From Liolophura sinensis (lineage: Eukaryota; Mollusca; Polyplacophora; Chitonida; Chitonidae): DNA of 64,000 nucleotides. Positions 13,201 through 23,575 of this stretch are shown piece after piece. The translations under genes were made by a program, and so were the position numbers. How positions within the stretch are numbered: the first letter of the stretch is position 1; the number at the start of each line of letters is the position of its first letter. The notes under the pieces were generated by a model that saw nothing but the letters and a program-made list of their open reading frames with translations, did not search any database and was not told where the DNA came from. The DNA lies in the NCBI RefSeq assembly GCF_032854445.1, contig NC_088303.1, positions 6,517,501 to 6,581,500 of the forward strand, read 5' to 3'.

Positions 13201-16200
13201 AGGACACCGTCATGGTAATGAGACTTCTCCTGCTTTTGTAAAGTAAAAGAAAGGTGATCATAAAATGTGAAGTTATGGATCATCAGATTAACAGCTACTC
13301 TGTACTTGTAGAATCTATGTGCAAATAGACGTTCATTGATTTTCTTAAAGTTTTTTTTCAAGATAGTTAAATTCATTCAGATGTTCAATTCTATGGTTGG
13401 ATTTGTGAATCAGATGATGTAAGAGTACCTAAACACAAGAAGTTTTCCCACTATATATATTCATGTAGCTTTTAATGGTATAATAGCTCGTTTTTACCCG
13501 CAAGTGAAAAATGGCGAAACTAATTTTCTTGAAAATTTATCTGTAGGAGAATGTATAGATAAATGGTGGTGTGAGATCAGAGAACATGTACAGCACAGCC
13601 GGATCCCAGCTGAATATTCTACAATCATTGTGGCCGAATCGTACGCGGATTGTCAGGCCATCCTAAAGGGACGATCAATTCTCTACTGCCATTCTGACGC
13701 AATCGTTTGCCCATGGTGGGACCATTACATAGTGATGAGAAGTATTTTGTCCTGCTAGACAATTTCTTACAAAATTCAACCCCATAACACAGGTGTTTGT
13801 AGCCTGCTACTGTGGACTTCTCTAATAAAGCGTACGTCAAGCATATATAATACAATATAATTTTGTTCTTTAACACTTGTACAGATTGGAAACATAAGCA
13901 AATGATGCAGTGACATCATCATTAGTTACTATAGATAATCTGCAAAAAGTTGCATTGTTGTAGGGTTTGCAGACTTTGTACAGGATATGTACATGTAAGT
14001 AAACCTTGAAATTGAATGTTTTTTTAGTGACAGATTCTACAGGCATGCGGTCTCCTTGATTTTAGTACAGTTTTACAATTGATTAGCACTGAAAAATGCT
14101 GACATGGATGAAGAACTGCAAAGTATTATATGTACAAATTTGTTTGTATGTTAAGGGCAAGCCTCCTGTAACAAAAGGCACAATTAGATATGTACATATA
14201 CTTGTTTTAATGTCACAAATTATTATGGCGATCATGCAACCATGATGGTATCATGATACACACATCTGATCCTGTGCTCATGATGTACGGAGAATGGAAA
14301 ACCATCTGAGCATCTTTTACCCCTGTACAAGGACCAGCCAGTGAAGACTGGCGCAGGATATCCGCTTAGCATCCAGCTGTGCTGTACAGGTAGCTTGCCA
14401 TACGGGCCATGAAGTCAACCCTACAAATCCAACATTTTTGACTACATTTGATCCAATGAAGAAAAATGTCTGAAAAAATAAGTAAACATTTTGAAGACAC
14501 TATTTCCTTTTGTCCTGATGATCACTTCATGTATCTATGTGGCCTTCTCCTTTAAGATAATCACTTTTTGTTACCAAACTGCTTCAGAAACACTTATTGA
14601 TACTGCACAATTTAGTATATAATTTAATAGTAGTCATTTCAACGAAAAAGCAAGTATTATTGTCAGAATTGGGGAGGAGATGATTTTGACAATTGCTAAT
14701 AATTGAGTATCATAGGATAATTAGCTCAAATTCCATGTTCTGTGCAGTGATACGAGCACCCATTGTGTTTGTGTGTGTAAGTTTAATAGTATCCCATACA
14801 TTGGCAATGTCTATTGATCTCGGAAAATCAAATTCGTCTGACATGTAATTGAAATATGAAAGAGTAGATTTGAGAGTATTGTTGAAAAGGTAATTAAAGG
14901 AACAGTGTGATTGGTTGAAAATATGATATTAGCTGGGATATTGACATCTAGAGGAATGTATGTTACTTTAATAACATTTGGGATTTCTTTTTTGGTCCTA
15001 TGGGCAGCCTATTTTCTAAGCTGACCCTGATATATCGGTGCTATGTTGAAAATAACAAGGTGCAGAATCTTGCTGTATACATTTATGTAAATCAGTTTTA
15101 AACCCATGTCAGCATGGTTTAAAATATACGTGATATACAGCACACTGCACTTGATACATGTTATAGGAGCATGCACATGTATCTCCGGTGTGACAGATCA
15201 CCCGGTCTTCTCCAGGTGTCAAACATGTACACTCTACAACATTACAGGTATCCCCAGATGCTATGTCACAGAAAGGTGTGTCACTCGACAAGTGTGTGAC
15301 AAAGCATCCTGTCAGTTCATGGTCGTGTCCTCCAGGTGTCAAACATGTACACTCTACAACATTACAGGTATCCCCAGATGCTCTGTCACAGAAAGGTGTG
15401 TCACTCGACAAGTGTGTGACAAAGCATCCTGTCAGTTCATGGTGGTGTCCTCCAGGTGTCAAACATGTACACTCTACAACATTACAGGTATCCCAAGATG
15501 CTCTGTCACGGAATGGTGTGTCACTCGACAAGTGTGTGACAAAGCATCCTCTCAGTTCATGGTCGTGTCCTCCAGGTGACAAACATGTACACTCTATCAA
15601 CATTACAGGTATCTCCAGATGCTCTGTCACAGAAAGGTGTGTCAATCGACAAGTGTGTGACAAAGCATCCTGTCAGTTCATGGTAGTGTCCTCCTGTCAG
15701 TTCATGGTGGTGTCCTCCAGGTGTCAAACATGTACACTCTACAACATTACAGGTATCCCGAGATGCTCTGTCACGGAATGGTGTGTCACTCGACAAGTGT
15801 GTGACAAAGCATCCTCTCAGTTCATGGTAGTGTCCTCCAGGTGACAAACATGTACACTCTATCAACATTACAGGTATCCCCAGATGCTCTGTCACAGAAA
15901 GGTGTGTCACTGGGCAGGTGTGTGCAGAAGCCCGGTCAGTTCATGGTGGTTTTCTCTAACTGTCACACAGCCACAGTCAGCTGTGGTTACAGCATCTCCG
16001 AGTCCGTCCACTTTGCCTACGCAGACTGGATACCTATTGGAGTGGAAGCCTCGAAGGTTAGTACCCTTACATGTATAGTTATTTACATGTAGTAGACAAG
16101 AAAGTCTCAAAGCTCTCTTGTTGCTTAACTCACTTTAGAGTTAGAGGACTCACTTAGGTTGAACAACACATTGATGTTAGGTGACTCATTTATGTTGAAC

Positions 16201-19200
16201 AACTCATTGATGTTAGATGACTCATTTATGTTAGATGATGCACTAACGTTAGACGAAACCTCATGAGTTGTCTCAGGATAATGTTCTGTGGACATATTTG
16301 AAGGAACAGTAACTATAAAATGACATAAGCATAATTAGATGACCATTGCAAACTGTGAGTATATGAATATATTTTCACTTAATTTTTTAAAATGATTTCA
16401 ATGCAACAAAATATTTTCATTGTATGGGCTATATCGTTAACGTAGAAGGTTAATGTAGAATGACATCATGGCATCTTTTAACTGGACGTAAAGCAGTTAA
16501 TTAATTAATGTCAGATTTGGTATTTCATGCTCAGTCACACTTTATGTAAATATATTTTTCAAGAATTTTATTCAGAACTGAACATAGATGTTATAAAAGT
16601 TTCATGCGTCAATGGTCCAGAAAGTCCACTATGCAATCAACACAACCTTGACTACATTTATCATTAAAAACTCAATTTAATCTTAATAAATAAATAAAAT
16701 TATTTTCGGATACAGTATTGAGTGGTTTATCTGTACTAAGCTTTTCCCGTTTACCTCAGAAAAGATACCACTGGATGATGAAACAGCTAGGAGCTGGGCT
16801 GCTTAAGTTTTTCTTCTTTTAATGCAAATGCAAAGAGGGGTGTATAAAAACATTATTTTTTGACAGTTGCATTTCATGTACGCTTAGTCTGGGATAAGAG
16901 AGTATTTACTGCCTAAAGGATTCTCCTCAATAAATAAATGTGTCTGATTCCTCTCAAATGAAAGTATATTTCCTCAGCCTGTAAAACTGTCTGCCGTGTA
17001 AATGAGAAGTTCCTCAGTATGACATGAGGCAAACAATCAAATGTAAATGTGAAGATATAAAGCTGTTTTCTTGCAGTTGTTTCTTGTGGTTATCGAACTG
17101 TAATATGAACCATAATCATTTATTAATTCATTTTGAAAATTGTGAAAATGTTTATTTTTCAGAGGCTGAACCAAATGGGCGAGCCAGAACTATTTTCTGT
17201 GGAAGGATTCCTATGCAATTTGATCAAAGAAAGCAGCAGCTTGGACATCTTAGGTGTAGCTCTCCCTCAGCTGAAGTCAATCATGTGAGACGCACATTAG
17301 GATTTTCATATTTACTTGTCTGAAATGTACTTTCATGTACATGTGTGTATGAGGGAGGCTGAAATGTTCCCTGCCTGAAGTACTTTAAATGGAACAGTTA
17401 GTCATAGAAAATCACATTCAGTTATACAGAGAGCAGCGATCTTAATGACTGTATTTGTGTATTGATATGGAAGTGCTCATTGAGTGACCTACATAACAAG
17501 CAGATAGAAGGACGAGTACTACCTCAGGCCGAGAATGTTTCCGCCTCCCCTCATATACTGATGTGTGTGTTCAAGGTCAGATCCATATCTTTAGGGTTTT
17601 GATTTTTGCTTTGTGTCCTGTGAGTTGGCTGGCTGGACTTTCTTTGTTGTGTGTCATTTTCCGATATACCCTTTACTGGTCAAAGAATCTAAGAAAAATC
17701 TACATCCAGGCTTTGTAGGCATTCGCAATTTACACATGCCTTGCACACTGTTCTTCTGTCTAACATACAGTAAACATGCACTGTGTGATTGTCAGCTATT
17801 ACCAAACATACATGTAGTTCTCAGAATGTCATCAAATGCTGCTCATTTCTTTATAGGTATACCATCTTGTGTTATCGCTAGCCACGTGTAAATGCTGAGA
17901 TATGTGCAGTGTCAAACAAGGTTGTTAAAGGCATGAAAGATCCTATTACTAAAATGCTGAGAAACTTTGATACTTGCAGTAAGATCCTGGAATATTGGTA
18001 AGTTTCTGTGTAAAACTGTGTTTAATGTTTAATATAGTGACTGCGAGACGGGGAAAGCTCAGCAGCTGATTGAGGATGGACTGAAGATAACAAAGCAGAT
18101 GGCCGTGGTAAAGGAGAGTGTGTCCCCAGCTGGGTCAGGGAAGAGGAAGACTTTGGAGAGTGTTGGCAGAGACGACTGTGTGTGTGACATATGTAAGAAA
18201 GTCTGCCATCTCTTCATGGTAAGTCTGCAGTGTGAAGGTATTGAGATACACATGTATTTGTATAAATGCCATAATTATACATGTAGTTTTAGCAAAACAC
18301 TGTTTTTGTTGTACCCACATATGAATGGAATGCATCTTGATTTGCAGCAGTCCAAGGGGCCATGCTTGTGTCAGTTAAAGGAGAAGAAAACTTAAAAACA
18401 TGACCCTATAGGCTGAAAAGAGCACACTTTTTCCTATCTGGTGGTGCCTGCTGCATAATTTTGCGATTTTTCCTCGCCATACACATAAAGCCTGAAAATC
18501 GCAAAGCTGGCATAAATCGCTGAGTCCATCACGTCCCCCATCTTTAACACCCTGTAATTTATGCTGGGGGTGTGTTGCCTCGGCCAATGAGAGTCGTTAA
18601 AACTGCCGGCTTGTTCGTGTAAACTCGAAATCTACATCCAACATTCCGGTTTCCTGATTGTCAAGCGGAAAACAAACTGTACTGTTCACTACCCTATGGG
18701 AAGAAGAGTTCTACCGGAAATGTACGAACTGCACTTCGGCGGTTTCCGACGGCAATTCTCCTCCTAACACAGAAGACTCCAGGACTAGTTCTTAGGCAAA
18801 ATGGAGTCTCCCACAGCAGATTGTAGCGCTGACTTTATTTATAATTTATCGACTTGAGTTACATATTAGAATTTTTTTATGCCATGCACCTGCAAGGAAA
18901 TGCATACTCTTTTCAATGGTATTCGTTTCATATTTAAATGTTCTTCTCCTTTGAATTTGTTTTCCTGTTTGTGGGAAGGTCTGCCAGCAACATGCAGGTG
19001 CAGAAAAGAACATTTGCTTTATTTTTTTCTGTAACCAGGTTTTATTTATTTAGAAATTAAATAAGGTTTGTTTCCTTGTGTTTTAGCGTCTAGTTTGTTG
19101 TGTATCAGTTTGTTATCAGTGTACATGTGAGCATATCGTGGCTTGACTGAAACATTATGTTGTTGTTGCTCATGCCAGGTGGTGTCAGACCCAGATGAAA

Positions 19201-20148
19201 GTGTATTTTGTTTAGACCACGCAGCTCCGTTTGTGCAGAGGAAGAAGAACTTCAAAGGGTGTCGCTTGCTATATAGGTACACCGAGGTAAGTGCAGCCAC
19301 AAACGTGAATGTCATTATGTAAAAATAACAAGCGCAAGTTTAAAATAGAGGGTGTGAATTAATCAAAGCTATTGTTGGTCTTTTTAAACTAAGTGTATTA
19401 TTTTCTCCTAAAGTTCAGTATTTTTCAAGTGACACATTTTACTTCATTCTTATGATTCATCCAGCTTTTTAGGGCCACTACAACAATTTTGTGAAGTTTG
19501 ATTAATTTCTTATAAGGAAAGCCTTAGTGTTGACATCAGAATAGTCATTTTCACATCTTCTTGTGTTTCTGAAAGTACATTTATACAGGCCAAATTTGAG
19601 TGGAAATACAGTTTGTAACCCATAGTGAATGGATGCTTTTCAGCTATGCTCCATTTATTCACTTGCCTGCAATACAGCTGTGACATCTAATGATTTTTGG
19701 CACCGAGGCATCCTAATTAGTGGATGACTCTTATAAGTCGTTTGTCACAGCTAAAATGGTGAAATATACCATATCATAAAACTAATCCAGTAAATTTACA
19801 AGATGTACATGTAGGTGTGTACTACACAGTTTAACATACAATTGTTGTGCTATAATTTCATGTGTACATGCAATTCTGATATGATTTAAAGGTTAAAGAA
19901 TAGAAGACTGAATTGATGGAAACTCACATGGCTAACCTTTACTCCCTGTATTTGTTTCAAATCTTTAAGCTCTAGATATTCGTACCTGGTGTGATTTTTT
20001 CGTACAGGAGGAGCTTGCTGCAATTGTGAAGTCAGCTGAGGATAAGTTGGAGGAGGCAGTTGAAAGAGAGGCACCAGAGAAGCCAAGCTCTGGCCCAAGG
20101 CGGAGGTCAGTTAGTTTGAGGTCTGCTGCCAACTCGGGTTCCTCATAA
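4074..20148 (+). CDS. JARID2: JARID2 (jumonji and ARID domain protein), C-terminal part, 15 exons
   Basis: This is the C-terminal 627 residues of JARID2, a nuclear DNA- and nucleosome-binding accessory subunit of Polycomb repressive complex 2. The coding exons, all bounded by AG/GT with matching phases, are 4074-4276, 5214-5284, 6059-6140, 6648-6773, 8740-8901, 9586-9678, 9900-10018, 10796-10866, 12064-12178, 13106-13214, 15874-16056, 17163-17284, 18038-18218, 19179-19286 and 20008-20148 (stop TAA at 20146). The domain order JmjN, ARID, JmjC, C5HC2 finger matches vertebrate JARID2, and signatures such as [25 protein letters not shown] and [11 protein letters not shown] support JARID2 rather than KDM5, because no PHD finger is present and the JmjC iron ligands are missing. 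The N-terminal exons, which carry the PRC2-stimulating region in vertebrates, lie upstream of the window. The ARID-JmjC linker appears much shorter than in vertebrates unless an exon was missed in 8902-9585. Confidence 0.95.
4827..5082. repeat. 28-bp minisatellite in a JARID2 intron (copy B)
   Basis: Same nine-unit array as at 1024-1279, nearly base for base, which supports a very recent or artificial origin of the large duplication. Confidence 0.9.
5214..8901 (+). CDS. JARID2: JARID2 exons encoding the ARID DNA-binding domain
   Basis: Four exons (5214-5284, 6059-6140, 6648-6773, 8740-8901) form the ARID, a helical AT-rich DNA-binding domain. Landmarks in order are [56 protein letters not shown] and [16 protein letters not shown]. 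Each aligns by eye with vertebrate JARID2 without a gap. The last exon ends with a lysine-rich helix (RQKKLKTQK) and VVK, then a GTGATA donor. The following exon starts GRS, which corresponds to the KGRS of vertebrate JARID2, so the intervening vertebrate linker of roughly 80 residues seems absent. Confidence 0.92.
5368..5608. repeat. 21-bp minisatellite in a JARID2 intron (copy B)
   Basis: Same 21-bp family as at 1564-1826. Copy A has one more unit of the type CCCATATGTAAT, so the two copies differ by a unit-length indel, as two alleles of a minisatellite would. Confidence 0.88.
7220..7512. repeat. ~24-bp minisatellite in a JARID2 intron
   Basis: About twelve imperfect units of GAGTACAGACACGACAGCCG. 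It lies in the 1.97-kb intron between the exons ending at 6773 and starting at 8740. Open frames across it on the minus strand come only from the repetition. Confidence 0.85.
8379..8440 (+). repeat. tRNA-derived repeat relic
   Basis: The stretch GTGTCGTAGTGTAACTAATC followed by GGTTCAATCCC at 8418-8428 resembles a tRNA head with a good RNA polymerase III B box. The A-box region is weak and no cloverleaf closes, so a SINE head or tRNA relic is more likely than a working tRNA gene. Confidence 0.4.
8963..9150 (-). repeat. tRNA-derived SINE, tail and body, inverted
   Basis: It reads TTTGATTGATTGGTGTTTTA, then ACGCCATACTCAAGAG, GGAGGAAACCGGGCAGAGCC and CCATCCGCAGGTTGCTG. This is the reverse complement of the family whose near-complete copy lies at 52335-52602. 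The tRNA-like head is truncated. It lies 60 bp after the end of a JARID2 exon. Confidence 0.85.
9586..16056 (+). CDS. JARID2: JARID2 exons encoding the inactive JmjC domain
   Basis: The exons are 9586-9678, 9900-10018, 10796-10866, 12064-12178, 13106-13214 and 15874-16056. They read [47 protein letters not shown], then SCWSTD with [10 protein letters not shown], and finally [17 protein letters not shown]. Active JmjC demethylases have His-x-Asp/Glu and a distal His that bind Fe(II). Here the first ligand position reads Ser in CWSTD, and the distal position reads Ser before CGYS, so no HxD/E...H triad exists. This matches the known loss of catalysis in the JARID2 family. The exon at 15874 is preceded by five partial tandem copies of its own 5' part. 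Confidence 0.93.
10907..11629 (+). mobile_element. One-armed copy of a foldback element in a JARID2 intron
   Basis: It starts CTAAAATAGAAATGTACCT and runs through blocks that match the reverse complement of the right arm of the foldback element at 42640-43761 (for example CAACAG..ACGT, ACTACTTTCGCC, CGAACTGTTGAGCAGTGC, CTCAAGCTGAACCATAGCAA). It ends with the same loop sequence (GAGGAATTTGAAAATACTCA-like). It has no second arm. No transposase is seen. An open frame of 109 codons inside it has no recognisable domain. Confidence 0.75.
12609..13105. repeat. 25-bp minisatellite running into a JARID2 splice acceptor
   Basis: About twenty units of TGTTATGTTGTGACTGGTTG plus TCTCC. The last unit reads GATGTTATGACAG, and its final AG is the acceptor of the JmjC exon at 13106. 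The pyrimidine-rich tract of that acceptor is therefore made of repeat units. Confidence 0.9.
15211..15960 (+). repeat. 120-bp tandem array spanning an acceptor and half a JmjC exon
   Basis: Six acceptor/exon starts (AG before GTATCCCCAGATGCTCTG or close variants) lie at 15248, 15368, 15488, 15609, 15753 and 15874. Spacings are 120, 120, 121, 144 and 121 bp. Each unit holds about 88 bp of exon and 32 bp of intron. Only the last copy (15874-16056) runs into the full exon with GHTATV-like sequence after the CAGTTCATGGTGGT junction and a proper donor. The 144-bp unit has an internal 24-bp repeat of CAGTTCATGGT. Long open frames on both strands here are by-products. Confidence 0.9.
16135..16262. 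repeat. Short imperfect tandem repeat in a JARID2 intron
   Basis: Four to five loose units built on GTTAGATGACTCATTTAT and TTGAACAACTCATTGAT. No gene content is seen around it, from 16057 to 17162. Confidence 0.6.
17163..20148 (+). CDS. JARID2: JARID2 C-terminal exons with the C5HC2 zinc finger
   Basis: Exon 17163-17284 encodes the helical segment after JmjC ([20 protein letters not shown]). Exons 18038-18218 and 19179-19286 share the C5HC2 zinc finger: [14 protein letters not shown] in one, and [16 protein letters not shown] in the other. The last exon (20008-20148) gives an acidic helix ([20 protein letters not shown]) and a basic Ser/Arg tail ([16 protein letters not shown]) before TAA. 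Phases 2, 0 and 0 join without a break. The finger and the final LLYRYTEEEL align with vertebrate JARID2 (LMYRYDEEQI). Confidence 0.93.
18410..18840. other. CpG-richer insert with two hairpins and a CCAAT box in a JARID2 intron
   Basis: This block is visibly richer in CG dinucleotides than its AT-rich surroundings. It contains an 11-bp stem (18460-18470 with 18495-18505, TTTGCGATTTT) followed by an 8-bp stem (18510-18517 with 18557-18564, GCATAAAT), then CGGCCAATGAGAG and several CGG-containing motifs. It sits between the exons that split the zinc finger. It could be a transposed element or an internal promoter or enhancer; the sequence alone does not decide. Confidence 0.35.
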
Positions 20149-20396
20149 TTCATAGCTTACTAACTACAGGGCTCGATATTCGCAGCTCCGGCTGGATCAG
20201 ATCCTCACAAAGCATTAACAGTGATTCCCTGGATCACCTTTGCCCACTTTCACAAAGATTTGTAACTTTGCTCAGATACACGTTTCATGTGGCGTGGTGT
20301 GGTTATTTATGCCTATCAAAAGATCTGAGCAGTAGCAACTCCTTTTAAAAGTTGGCCAGCTCATAACAAACTTCCCCAACATCAACTCATCTGAAA

Positions 20397-20527
20397 TCTG
20401 GCCAGCAGCAACTTATTACAAAACTTGGCCATCAGTAACTTATCACAAGCCAACACAGAAACTCATCATAAAACCTGGCCAACACAAACTCATCATGAAA
20501 CCTGGCCAACACAGAAACTCATCACGG
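20397..20527. repeat. ~28-bp tandem repeat just after the JARID2 stop
   Basis: About four imperfect units of AACCTGGCCAACACAAACTC and variants begin some 250 bp downstream of the stop codon, within the probable 3' UTR. Confidence 0.7.
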
Positions 20528-20940
20528 CAGCAAATACTAGTAGCCAGGTATGTTAACTACATGTACTTCAACTTTGCCACCAGTCATGGGTCTGTCTAAC
20601 AGCTACACATCGCAAGAGTTTGGCAGCATTTTAACTTCTAACACCTATTGGTCAACTGAAATGCCCTTTAGGATACTCAGGAATTGGCGGGAATCAGGGA
20701 CTTGTTTTGGAATTATGCATAACTGGCCTGATATGTTGGTATGCACAGGCTGTTGGCCAGCAACTGCATCAGGAAGTGCAGACATTTACACTTACTTATC
20801 ATGTTCACACATGACACTACTGTGAGAATCAGAGATGATCCCACAATGAAGTTCTTAATCATTGTTAGTGAAGGCTTTTCGTAGATCAGGACAAGCGGAG
20901 CCACACATGTACACAGCAAACAGTAACAAATACACAGATC

Positions 20941-21935
20941 TGCGGGTATGCTGCATACAATAATGAATACAAACCTACAGGTGTGCAGTCATACAGGTAT
21001 GGCGCATACAATAATAAGTACACAGACATACAGGTATGCTACATACAGTAATAAGTATACACACCTACAGGTATGCTGCATACAATAATAAGTACACAGA
21101 TATACAGGTAAGCTGCATACAGTAATAAGTACACAGACATACAGGTATGCTGCATACAGTAATAAGTACACAGACCTACAGGTATGCTGCATACATAATA
21201 AGTACAGACATACAGGTATACTGCATACAGTAATAAGTATACAGACGTACAGGTATGCTGCATACAGTAATAAATACACAGACGTACAGGTATGCTGCAG
21301 AGAGTCATAAATACACAGACCTGCAGGTATGCTGCATATAATAATGAATACAAACCTACAGGTATGCAGTTATACAGGTATGCAGCATACAATAATAATA
21401 AGTACACAGACATACAGGTATGCTGCATACAGTAATAAGTACATAGACCTACAGGTATGCTGCATACAGTAATAAGTACACAGATCTACAGGTATGCTGC
21501 AGACAGTAATAAGTACATAAACATACAGGTATGGTGCATACAGTAATAAGTACACAGATGTTGCATACAGTAATAAGTACACAGACATACAGGTATGCTG
21601 CATACATAATAAGTACACAGATCTACAGGTATGCTGCAGACAGTAATAAGTACATAAACATACAGGTATGGTGCATACAGTAATAAGTACACAGATGTTG
21701 CATACAGTAATAAGTACACAGACATACAGGTATGCTGCATACATAATAAGTACACAGACATAAAGGTGTGCTGCGTACATAATAAGTACACAGACATACA
21801 TGTAGAGGTATGGTGCATACAGTAATAAGTACACAGACATACAGGTATGCTACATACAGTAATAAGTACACAGACGTAAAGGTATGCTGCATACAGTAAT
21901 AAGTACACAGATGTAAAGGTATGCTGCATACAGTA
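20941..21935. repeat. ~37-bp minisatellite downstream of JARID2
   Basis: Roughly 26 units of the type GTAATAAGTACACAGACATA followed by CAGGTATGCTGCATACA. Units vary by small deletions (for example GCATACATAATAAG, or units missing the CAGGTATG block). Open frames on the minus strand (Tyr, Cys and Leu rich) are products of the repeat. Confidence 0.92.
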
Positions 21936-23575
21936 AAAAAACACAACATACATGTACACCACAAACAAAAATAAATACACACACGTACATGTACATTATA
22001 TACATACAGTAATAAAACACATACACTTGCGTGTACACTACTGCACATACAATAATAAATATGCAGACCTACGTGAACACTACATGTGTACATCATTATC
22101 AGAGGGACATCCCCTGCAGATATTATACAAACATACATTCTGTGTGTACATTGCATTCATGATCATTATAAACAGAAACACACAACAGTGGTTTGCATTC
22201 CCATTACATTGTGGTTTGCTTTATGGTACACTTTAACCTGAAAATTGAACATGTTGAGTATATCATTAGCCATGTGTCAGCACATGTAGGTGAAAGTGAT
22301 ATGTGTTTTCAACAAGGACACAACTTTTTTGTTATTTTGCCTGCATTACTTTGAAAAAGTAACAGGATTCTTGCTTCAAAAGTGTTTCTTCTTAGCCAAA
22401 TCTAAATTTTTATGGTGAATCGCTATTGGTCTGAAAACTAAATGTATAGCCTGGTAGATATTATTTTTTCAAGGTGACATTCTGATACGTTTATATTTCA
22501 TGGCTTCTAGCAAAACATGTGTATATTACATGGGTATATATATATACATTCCATGGTGCTTCCTGTTGGTGAATACTGGTGCTTTGTTAACTTGTAGACA
22601 GGGAGGACATTTTATTAATCTAATTATGCAATCCATTATTACATCCAAGTTGCTAGGTGGCAACCTGTATGAGTTAGAATGTTTTAATTACATATATTCA
22701 CAAGTTGACAGTTTGCAATAAATAATACTATGTAGGTCAGTCTACTGTTTGAAGAAGTTTGCCAGGTACATGTGTACTGAAGGGAGATAATTTTTTAGTT
22801 GTTATTATTGCTTGGCCTACATAAGAAAATCATATTATTTGTAATTATTTTTAGTTGGCTTAGTGTGAGATCTTACAAACACTGTGCGGGTAATTCGGGG
22901 ATAGGTGTGCACAGTGGTGTGTAATTTTTGTCAGATTATGAAGACGTAAGGTAATCATGTTACACATACTTGTCTATTTGGACCAGTCTGTACGTTGTAG
23001 TAATTCTTTAAAGCTTTCTTCAAAAATACAGACGGTACCTAACACAAAAGTCGAGTGCAGTAGCCCACATTGATGTGCACGCCTCCTGTCTCCCAATCTA
23101 GGTTAATGAGTTCTGCTGTTAGTCTTGGAAAACATCACAATTATCTGCTCCTGTGTTGCAAGTTCAACATGCACAAGAACATGTGACTGTAACAATTTTA
23201 TAAGTAATTTGACATGTATTTGGATGAAAGATTCTGTACTTTATTGACATAAAAATGTGACGATGTGTGTACACATGTACATGTACAGCTGTAATTATAA
23301 CCTGTATGCAGTTGTACCCTGTACAAAGTACTGCGTGACATATTTTTGAAGACCTGAGTGCCTTAACACAAGTCATTCAAGGACTGCTGTAACATTACAG
23401 AATTTGCCATGAAAGTTTTGTTTTTATAACTAATGGACAAAGATAAATGGGGCTGTCTTTCATTGTGTGTGTGGCACTCAGCTGCAGTTTAGTATACACA
23501 TGCACATGCATACTGTGTAATCATCTCTTCTCTTTTTAATGACATTTTATAACTGTATTTTGATTGTTACTTGTA

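Noticed and set aside
15106-15910. Frames of 157-193 codons with repeated Cys motifs on both strands
   Set aside because: They are by-products of the 120-bp exon-spanning array. The true JARID2 exon starts at 15874.
20989-22156. Overlapping minus-strand frames rich in Tyr, Cys, Val and Leu
   Set aside because: They are readings of the 37-bp minisatellite, with shifted frames from unit to unit.
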